Shown: positions 56,025 through 61,744 of the stretch, in pieces
Layout: each line of letters begins with the position of its first letter
Position numbering within the stretch: the first letter of the stretch is position 1
NCBI RefSeq assembly: GCF_022770205.1
Contig: NZ_JALEIK010000015.1
Span: forward strand, 1 to 61,744
Direction of reading: 5' to 3'
DNA length: 61,744 nt
From: Helicobacter sp.
GTDB taxonomy: Bacteria > Campylobacterota > Campylobacteria > Campylobacterales > Helicobacteraceae
Position numbers and translations under genes: made by a program
The notes under the pieces: generated by a model
Databases searched by the model: none
Told to the model about the DNA's origin: nothing
Seen by the model: only the letters and a program-made list of their open reading frames with translations

Positions 56025-57293
56025 CTAAAGCCTTGCGCTAACTTGTTCTTTTGGCAAAATTCCTTTTAAATCATACACAACGACTTTTCCGCGCTTGCTA
56101 AAATCTAGTGTCTTAAACTGATCGTGTGCAACAGCTAAAATCACGGCTTGATAGTTTTGCAGACTAAATTTATTAAAATCACTCAAAGTTAGTCCATACT
56201 CGTGCTTAACTTCTTTAGTATCCGCCCAAGGGTCATACACATCCACTTGGCATTCAAAATCTTTGAGTTCTTTAATAATATCCACAACGCGTGAGTTGCG
56301 AATATCTGGGCAGTTTTCTTTAAAAGTAATGCCAAGAATTGCAACCTTGCCCTTAACAATTTGATGGGAGTTTTTCACCATCAGTTTAATCACTTTATTT
56401 GCCACCACAACGCCCATATTATCATTAATATGACGCCCTGCTAAAATCACTTGAGAGTGATAGCCTAGCGATTCTGCTTTGTGCGTAAGATAGTAGGGAT
56501 CCACACCAATGCAATGCCCGCCAACAAGTCCCGGACGAAATGGCAAGAAATTCCACTTGCTCCCTGCAGCTTCTAAAACATCAAGCGTATCAATGCCAAG
56601 TTTATCAAAAATTAACGCAAGTTCATTAACAAAGGCGATGTTAATGTCGCGCTGGGAGTTTTCAATCACCTTCGCTGCCTCAGCAACCTTAATGCTAGAA
56701 GCCTTATGCGTGCCAGCAGTGATAATGCTAGAGTATAGCGCATCCACTTCGTCAGCGATAATTGGAGTTGAACCACTAGTTACCTTTTTGATATTTGGAA
56801 GGCGGTGTTGTTTATCTCCTGGATTAATGCGCTCTGGTGAATAGCCACAAAAGAAATCCACATTAAACTTCAATCCACTCTTGCGCTCTAAAATTGGCAC
56901 GCAATCCTCCTCTGTGCAGCCCGGATACACGGTGCTTTCATAAATGACAATATCGCCTCTTTTAAGCACGCTCCCTACGCTTATGGATGCGTTTTTAAGC
57001 GGTGTTAAATCCGGCTTATTGTAGTTGTCAATGGGTGTTGGGACACTTATGATGTAGATTTGTGCTTCTTTTAAGTCGTCTAAATGTGTTGTAAATTGCA
57101 AATGTTTTGCTGCTTTTAACTCATCTGCATCTACTTCTAGCGTGTAATCATAGCCACTTTTTAGCTCCTCAATGCGCTTTTTAGAAATATCAAATCCTAT
57201 CACTTTATAAGTTTTGCCAAATTCTACCGCTAAGGGAAGTCCAACATATCCAAGTCCGATAATCGCAAGAGTTTTACAAGTGCCTTCTTTCAT
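56025..57293 (-). CDS. tviB: UDP-N-acetylhexosamine 6-dehydrogenase (TviB/WbpO family)
   Basis: The 422-residue nucleotide-sugar dehydrogenase makes a uronic acid from UDP-GlcNAc or UDP-GalNAc. It has the NAD fold GLGYVGLPLAVEFG at 13-26, SVPTPIDNYNKPDL, YESTVYPGCTEEDCVPILE, the catalytic cysteine in GGHCIGVDPYYL near 260 and FKENCPDIRNSRV. The TviB-type spacing distinguishes it from UDP-glucose dehydrogenase. It stands alone here: no epimerase or glycosyltransferase is adjacent, so the surface polymer it serves is unknown. Confidence 0.87.
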   Translation of the reverse strand: MKEGTCKTLAIIGLGYVGLPLAVEFGKTYKVIGFDISKKRIEELKSGYDYTLEVDADELKAAKHLQFTTHLDDLKEAQIYIISVPTPIDNYNKPDLTPLKNASISVGSVLKRGDIVIYESTVYPGCTEEDCVPILERKSGLKFNVDFFCGYSPERINPGDKQHRLPNIKKVTSGSTPIIADEVDALYSSIITAGTHKASSIKVAEAAKVIENSQRDINIAFVNELALIFDKLGIDTLDVLEAAGSKWNFLPFRPGLVGGHCIGVDPYYLTHKAESLGYHSQVILAGRHINDNMGVVVANKVIKLMVKNSHQIVKGKVAILGITFKENCPDIRNSRVVDIIKELKDFECQVDVYDPWADTKEVKHEYGLTLSDFNKFSLQNYQAVILAVAHDQFKTLDFSKRGKVVVYDLKGILPKEQVSARL

Positions 57294-57400
57294 TTCAATC
57301 CTTTAGGGCTGAAATTTTATCTAGTTTTCATAAAAAAGAGATGTTTTTAAATTAATCTTATTTTGGTTAGAATCTTTGCGAATTGTGCAAGGAGTATGTT

Positions 57401-58138
57401 GTGAAAAAGTTAATGTTTGGAATCTTTAGCGTTTTGTTGTTTAGCGGTTGTGTAACGACAACTTTGCAGACAAAGGCAACAATGACACAAAGTGTGTTTA
57501 TGGAGCCTGTGAGTGCAGCGCAAAAGATTGTTTATGTGGCAGTTAGAAACACAAGCGGAGCGCAGATTGATTTACAGAAGAGTTTAGAGTCTAAACTTTC
57601 ACAAAAAGGCTACAAAATCACCCAAAATCCTGATGAAGCAACTTTTATTTTGCAGGCAAATATTCTTTACTGCGATATTAAGCAAGAAAATAATGCAAAA
57701 GATGCGGCAGTTTTAGGGGCGGCTGCTGGTGCTGGAGTAGGCTTGTATAATCACTCTAGTGCAACAGGAGGTGTTGTAGGTGGGCTAGCGGGGGCAGCAG
57801 TTGGTGGCTTGCTAGGAAAATTAACAGAGGATAAGATTTTTCAAATGCAAGTAGATATTAACATTAGACAAAAAACTAATGGAAAAGTGCTAGCAAGCGT
57901 AAGCGATCAACAAAGAGCAGGGTTTTTAAATAGTTTTAGTGGAAATGTTCGCAATACACAAGGTGGCGGACAAATGCAAAGTAATATCCAAAGCTATGGC
58001 GGTCAAGTTTATGAACGCAACTATATCCAGCAACAAACAAGCCTTTTTGCTGAAGCTACAAAGCTAAATTTAACACTTCAAGAGGCAATTCCAATTTTAG
58101 AAGATAAAATCTCTCATCAAATCTCTGGAATTTTCTAG
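57401..58138 (+). CDS. TraT-family lipoprotein
   Basis: The 245-residue product has a lipoprotein signal ending in LFSGC (Cys16 from this start) followed by VTTTLQTKATMTQSVFMEPV, the classic TraT opening. A glycine-rich AVLGAAAGAGVG / GGVVGGLAGAAVGGLLGKL block (about 103-145) follows. TraT proteins are outer-membrane lipoproteins first known for surface exclusion and complement resistance; chromosomal homologues are common and their role is unsure. GTG 57401 with AAGGAG six bases upstream is the better start than TTG 57383. Confidence 0.85.
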   Translation: MKKLMFGIFSVLLFSGCVTTTLQTKATMTQSVFMEPVSAAQKIVYVAVRNTSGAQIDLQKSLESKLSQKGYKITQNPDEATFILQANILYCDIKQENNAKDAAVLGAAAGAGVGLYNHSSATGGVVGGLAGAAVGGLLGKLTEDKIFQMQVDINIRQKTNGKVLASVSDQQRAGFLNSFSGNVRNTQGGGQMQSNIQSYGGQVYERNYIQQQTSLFAEATKLNLTLQEAIPILEDKISHQISGIF

Positions 58139-58151
58139 GCTTTTGCCTAGA
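58134..58151 (+). terminator. Terminator-like hairpin after the TraT gene
   Basis: TCTAGGC (58134-58140), TTTT, GCCTAGA (58145-58151) forms a 7-bp stem overlapping the stop codon, followed by a T-rich run. Confidence 0.55.
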
Positions 58152-58238
58152 TTTACTACTCTCTTTTTTATCCATTAACACATTATAAGGCTTAAAGGTA
58201 CATAAGTTTTATTTCTTTTTAAGAGATTTAAAATTATC

Positions 58239-58262
58239 ATATATGAACAAATGCTCATATAT
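58239..58262. promoter_or_regulatory. ArsR/SmtB-type operator
   Basis: ATATATGAACA (58239-58249), AA, TGCTCATATAT (58252-58262) is a nearly perfect 11-2-11 inverted repeat with a single mismatch. This is the 12-2-12 type operator of the SmtB/CadC group. It lies 299 bases upstream of the arsR-type gene, further than usual, with a palindromic element between them. Confidence 0.65.
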
Positions 58263-58327
58263 TAAGAGTTAATTTTGGATTCCAACTTTTAGTGTTTAAT
58301 TTTAGTCTTTAGCTTTTGCCGTCCCAA

Positions 58328-58425
58328 GCTTTTAGTTTTTTTGAATTTTACAAGCAATAAGGAAGGAATCGCTTGCGATTCAAGGTTGCCTTTTCTTGCC
58401 TGTAAAATTCAAAAAAACTAAAAGC
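58328..58425. repeat. Large palindromic element in the metal operon leader
   Basis: Bases 58328-58352 and 58401-58425 are perfect 25-base inverted arms. Inside, GAATCGC (58366-58372), TT, GCGATTC (58375-58381) makes a second perfect hairpin. Read on the minus strand, 58415-58379 matches 20845-20879 in the small gene after dgt almost base for base, including a 21-base identical run. Either strand can be read as a fragment ILQA...VKFKKTKS. It is therefore a member of a dispersed repeat family of roughly 100 bases, not a simple terminator. Confidence 0.7.
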
Positions 58426-58560
58426 CCATCAAGGAAAATTAAATCGCACTAAATAACATAAAAAGAACTTTAAAGCCGACAGCAAAAACATTAAAACAGC
58501 ATTAAAAACAACTTAAAGTTAGAATCCAATTTAAATCAAACTAAAATCAAAGGATATACG

Positions 58561-58902
58561 ATGCCAGAATTTGACGCAACAAAAAAGCAAGCCTTAAGTA
58601 AGATTGCAAGCAATCTTCCTAAAGAAGAGTTACTCTATGATTTAGCAGAGTTTTTTAAAATTTTTGGAGACTCTTCAAGGATTAGAATCCTATCTCTTTT
58701 GCGCGAAGAAAAACTTTGCGTGAATGCAATTTCTTATCTTTTGCAGCTCTCTGCTAGTGCGGTGTCCCATCAGCTTAGAATCCTTAGGCAAGCGCGCCTT
58801 GTGCGTTATCAAAAAATTGGTAAAGAAGTGTTTTATAGCCTTGATGATGACCATATTGAAAAAATCCTAGATCAAGGCTTAGAACATATTAAAGAGATGT
58901 AA
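58561..58902 (+). CDS. ArsR/SmtB-family metal-responsive repressor
   Basis: The 113-residue repressor has a winged HTH with LLQLSASAVSHQLRILRQARLV as recognition helix region. The alpha-5 metal site is intact: D-x-H, ten residues, H-x-x-E in the C-terminal DDHIEKILDQGLEHIKE. That pattern is the zinc site of SmtB/CzrA. The alpha-3 motif is LCVNA rather than ELCVCD, so the alpha-3 cadmium/lead site lacks its second cysteine. It likely represses itself and the ATPase one base downstream. Confidence 0.88.
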   Translation: MPEFDATKKQALSKIASNLPKEELLYDLAEFFKIFGDSSRIRILSLLREEKLCVNAISYLLQLSASAVSHQLRILRQARLVRYQKIGKEVFYSLDDDHIEKILDQGLEHIKEM

Positions 58903-58903
58903 A

Positions 58904-60808
58904 GTGGGCGGAATGGAATGCTGTTGTAGTTGTGGCGTGAAACCTGTGAATAAAAATGTTGAAAAAGCCCTATTTTGCGTGGGGATTTTTGGATTCCTTA
59001 TTGCGCTTGCTAGTGAGTTTGCGCTTTTAGATTTATCGGAGTTTTTGCAGATTTTTCTTTTTATTGCAAGTTATTTAGCCTTAGGATATGGAATCTTAAA
59101 AAAGGCATTTTTAGGGTTTTTAAGGCGTGAGTATTTTAATGAAAATAGTCTAATGGCAATTGCAAGTTTAGGGGCGTTTTATATCGGGGAAGGGGCTGAA
59201 GCGGTGGCAATTTTGCTTTTTTATCGCATAGGAGAGTTTTTAGAGCATTTGATTGTTGAAAAATCTAAAAAGCAAATCCGCTCTCTTAGAGATTTAAAGG
59301 TGGAGAGTGCAAGGGTTTTACAGGGGGGCAAGCAGGTGCAAATCGCCCCAGAGAGTGTGCAAAAAGGCGATGTTTTAATCGTGTTTGCAGGGGAGAGAAT
59401 TTTAGCAGATGGCGTGGTGTTAAAGGGTGAGGGGAGTGTGGATAACTCAGCACTTAGTGGTGAGTCTATTCCACAAAGTGTGTGCGTTGGCAATAAGGTG
59501 TTATCAGGAGGTATAAATTTAGACGGAATCTTAGAGATTCAAGCAACACAGAGTTATGCGGATTCTGCATTTAATAAGGTTTTAAGGCTGATTGCAGAGG
59601 GGAGTGCGCAAAAGAGTAAAAGCGAAGAATTTATTACAAAATTTGCCCGCTATTACACGCCTATCGTTACGCTTTTGGCTTTCTTAGTGTCCTTTATTCC
59701 GCCGCTTTATTTTTGGGCTTTTGGTGGGAGTTTCACACAGGAATTGCAAACTTGGATTTATCGCGGAATCATTTTTTTAGTGGTTTCTTGCCCTTGCGCA
59801 CTTGTGATTTCAATTCCTCTGACATTTTTTGCAGCACTTGGAAGGGCATCAAAAGAGGGGATTTTAATCAAGGGTTCAAGCTATTTAGAGGCATTAAATT
59901 CTGTTGGGGCAATTGTGTTTGATAAAACAGGCACGCTTACAAAAGGTGCATTAACACTTAAGGAAGTCCAAACAAGAGGGGATTATACGCAAGATTATGC
60001 TCTAAAGCTCGCCATTGCCTTAGAGTCGCATTCTAATCATCCTATTGCAAAGGCAATTTTAAACACTTTAGAAAACGCAGAAATCATTCCTTTGGATTCT
60101 ATTAAAGAATGCGCTGGAGGTGGAATCTTAGCAAGCTATCAAGGACAAAACTTAACACTAGGTAATGCGCATTTTATTGCAGAGATGACGGGAGAGCAAA
60201 TTGTGGAATCCAAAAGCGCAAAGTGTGAGATTTTTTTAAGTTTAGGAAAAGAAGTGATTGCTTCTTTTGTCTTTGAAGATGTGATAAAAGATGAAGCAAG
60301 AGCGGTGGTTACGGAGCTAGATGGACTTAAGAAGTTTATTTTAAGTGGCGATAGAGCTGAGGTTACGCAAGCAGTGGCGCAAGAAGTTGGAATCGCAAAT
60401 TATTTTGCTCCCTTGTTGCCCGCAGATAAGGTAACGCATTTAAAGCAGATTTTAGCAAGTAATAGAGTGCTTGGTAAAAAGGTGATTTTTGTAGGTGATG
60501 GAATTAATGATGCACCTTCCTTAGCACTTAGTGATGTTGGAATCGCAATGGGAAATGGCAGTGATGTGGCCTTAGAAGGGGCGGATATTGTGATAATGCA
60601 CAATGATTTAAAAAAGATTCCTTTGGTTTTAAGGCTTGCACGCAAAACACGCTTGATTTTGTGGCAAAACATCGTTTTTGCTTTGGGCGTGAAAGTAGCG
60701 ATTATGGTGTTTGGTTTATTTGGAATCGCAAATTTATGGATAGCACTTTTTGGCGATGTTGGCGTGGCACTTTTGGCATTATTAAATGCAATGCGCGCAA
60801 TTCGCTAG
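58904..60808 (+). CDS. cadA: Zn/Cd/Pb-type P1B ATPase
   Basis: The 634-residue heavy-metal exporter has the TGES-equivalent LSGES, the transmembrane CPC motif in VSCPCALVI near 297-299, the phosphorylation site DKTGTLTKG near 343, the nucleotide-binding SHPI-type HSNHPIA and GDGINDAPSL. The CPC with LVISIPLTF and the late NLWIALFGDVGVALLALLNAMR are of the Zn/Cd subgroup. There is no N-terminal HMA domain; only a short Cys cluster (MECCCSCG, residues 4-11) precedes the first helix. GTG start one base after the repressor. Confidence 0.88.
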   Translation: MGGMECCCSCGVKPVNKNVEKALFCVGIFGFLIALASEFALLDLSEFLQIFLFIASYLALGYGILKKAFLGFLRREYFNENSLMAIASLGAFYIGEGAEAVAILLFYRIGEFLEHLIVEKSKKQIRSLRDLKVESARVLQGGKQVQIAPESVQKGDVLIVFAGERILADGVVLKGEGSVDNSALSGESIPQSVCVGNKVLSGGINLDGILEIQATQSYADSAFNKVLRLIAEGSAQKSKSEEFITKFARYYTPIVTLLAFLVSFIPPLYFWAFGGSFTQELQTWIYRGIIFLVVSCPCALVISIPLTFFAALGRASKEGILIKGSSYLEALNSVGAIVFDKTGTLTKGALTLKEVQTRGDYTQDYALKLAIALESHSNHPIAKAILNTLENAEIIPLDSIKECAGGGILASYQGQNLTLGNAHFIAEMTGEQIVESKSAKCEIFLSLGKEVIASFVFEDVIKDEARAVVTELDGLKKFILSGDRAEVTQAVAQEVGIANYFAPLLPADKVTHLKQILASNRVLGKKVIFVGDGINDAPSLALSDVGIAMGNGSDVALEGADIVIMHNDLKKIPLVLRLARKTRLILWQNIVFALGVKVAIMVFGLFGIANLWIALFGDVGVALLALLNAMRAIR

Positions 60809-60896
60809 GAAGATTGGATTAAATGCAAAATTTATGAAATTAAAACACTAAATGAGCTATGATTGTAAGAAATTTAAACTTTTCAAGGCAGTTTAT

Positions 60897-61744
60897 ATGG
60901 ACTACAAAAAGGCATTTTATAGTAAATTAGAGGAATGTTATCTTGGTGCAAAGATAAAAGCCTATGAAAACGCTAATGCAGCACAACATACGCAAAGTGG
61001 CTTTAGCAATCTCTTAAAGCTAAAAGAGCAGTATTTCTCTCACATAAAAGCCTACTTAGATTCTGCTATCCCAAATGATGATTTTAACTCACACGATATT
61101 TACAACAAGCTTTACACTTTCTTTGATAGCTATCTTAACGACACAGGCACGCCATTTTTCCACGATACGCCGCTGTATAAAAACATTTATGCAAAAGTCT
61201 ATACTAATTCTAAGGATACAAGCCTTTTTTATAAAACAAAAGACTTATACTATGTCAAAAGTGATACGCTTTATACTAGCCTTACTTTAAGCGATGAAAA
61301 CGAGCTAGCCCAAATCCACTTTGATACAAGTGAATATACGCAAAATGCCGATAATACCAAGCGAAAGCTTATATTCAAACTTGATAAAATCGAGCAAACA
61401 AGCACAGATACACAAGATTCTATACCCACCATTTATATCAAGGTTTTAAGTCAAAAGGATTTATTCCCCGATCTTAATGCTGTGTTTAAAGAAAATAGCA
61501 ACGAGTTGAGCGAAGATTTTATAAAATCCCTAAAAGCACATAAATTCCCCCTAGATGAAGCACACATAAAAAAGCTTTTTGCAAGCTATAAAAAGCAAAA
61601 TGAAGTAGATTTTTTTATCCACAAAAATGCAAGGGCATTTTTACAAGAGCAGTTTGACTTGTGGTTTTATCATTATCTCTATAAAGACAGCGAGTTTCAA
61701 GAATGGAGTGTAAAATCCATTTCACATTTACAAAGGATTCGCAA
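60897..61744 (+). CDS. N-terminal part of a site-specific DNA methyltransferase (type III Mod-like), cut by window end
   Basis: From ATG 60897 (AAGG seven bases upstream) an open frame runs to the window end, giving 282 residues. It contains FDSYLNDTGTPFFHDTPLYK, then KDTSLFYKTKDLYYVKSDTLY, NTKRKLIFKLDKIE and NEVDFFIHKNARAFLQEQFD. These blocks resemble the N-terminal region of Helicobacter/Campylobacter type III-like adenine methyltransferases. The catalytic DPPY and FxGxG motifs would lie beyond the window. The gene after it, likely a restriction subunit, is not seen. Assignment is from memory of the family. Confidence 0.65.
   Translation, partial: MDYKKAFYSKLEECYLGAKIKAYENANAAQHTQSGFSNLLKLKEQYFSHIKAYLDSAIPNDDFNSHDIYNKLYTFFDSYLNDTGTPFFHDTPLYKNIYAKVYTNSKDTSLFYKTKDLYYVKSDTLYTSLTLSDENELAQIHFDTSEYTQNADNTKRKLIFKLDKIEQTSTDTQDSIPTIYIKVLSQKDLFPDLNAVFKENSNELSEDFIKSLKAHKFPLDEAHIKKLFASYKKQNEVDFFIHKNARAFLQEQFDLWFYHYLYKDSEFQEWSVKSISHLQRIR

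Noticed and set aside
58328-58425. Ordinary rho-independent terminator
   Set aside because: The arms are far too long, there is no closely upstream gene end, and half of it is repeated elsewhere in the window.

Overview
The window looks like chromosome of a Campylobacterota bacterium, most likely an enterohepatic (non-pylori) Helicobacter. The DNA is AT-rich. It opens with dnaA-dnaN-gyrB. It carries rpsB-tsf-ABC ATPase-fliR in the order I recall from Campylobacter, a Cts-type DNA-uptake cluster, a NssR-like Crp/Fnr regulator next to a truncated-haemoglobin remnant, and flagellar fliJ plus a MotE-like gene. I found no rRNA, tRNA, CRISPR array or insertion sequence.

Layout. 1-6355: presumed origin-proximal region with dnaA, dnaN, gyrB, plsY. 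6352-7704: a decayed patch with a flavodoxin-fold oxidoreductase remnant, a frameshifted XRE regulator and a frameshifted outer-membrane protein gene. 7822-14445: lipoprotein, cmoB, a ferric-iron ABC transporter (fbpABC) behind a Fur-like site, argB and a 2-hydroxyacid dehydrogenase. 14624-24334: housekeeping genes (rpsB, tsf, fliR, Crp/Fnr regulator, dgt, rlmN, argG) with several small unlisted genes and a haemoglobin pseudogene. 24563-39088: an inositol catabolic island. 39101-46575: heptose phosphatase, queuosine-precursor transporter, MoeB-like protein, rpsI/rplM, MotE-like/FliJ, purA, hisZ-like. 46595-54793: pseudopilins and a type II secretion/DNA-uptake machine. 54921-61744: a small secreted peptide with an EF-hand protein, a nucleotide-sugar dehydrogenase, a TraT-like lipoprotein, a zinc/cadmium-type ArsR-P-type ATPase operon behind a palindromic repeat, and the 5' part of a DNA methyltransferase that runs off the window.

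The most interesting system is the inositol island. It has two tandem periplasmic binding proteins, an ABC permease and a single-domain ATPase, then IolD, IolE, a second Gfo/Idh dehydrogenase, an IlvD/Edd sugar-acid dehydratase, IolG, an aldehyde dehydrogenase and an HpcH/HpaI aldolase, with MmsA (IolA) divergent. IolB, IolC and IolJ are absent from it. The chemistry closes without them: 5-deoxyglucuronate (the IolD product) would be oxidised to 5-deoxyglucarate, dehydrated to 4-hydroxy-2-oxoadipate, split to pyruvate and malonate semialdehyde, and finished by MmsA to acetyl-CoA and CO2. That would be a non-phosphorylative route from inositol, inferred here from gene content and active-site residues.

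Two other themes recur. First, the word GTTGGAAT(C) is strikingly frequent on both strands and in several reading frames, also as inverted pairs in two intergenic hairpins, and is rare in the inositol island. This recalls DNA-uptake sequences, and the window holds an uptake machine. Second, four genes (XRE regulator, outer-membrane protein, GspJ-like pseudopilin, secretin) are each broken by what looks like a one-base loss in a short homopolymer, so either phase/slippage mutations or sequence errors should be considered.
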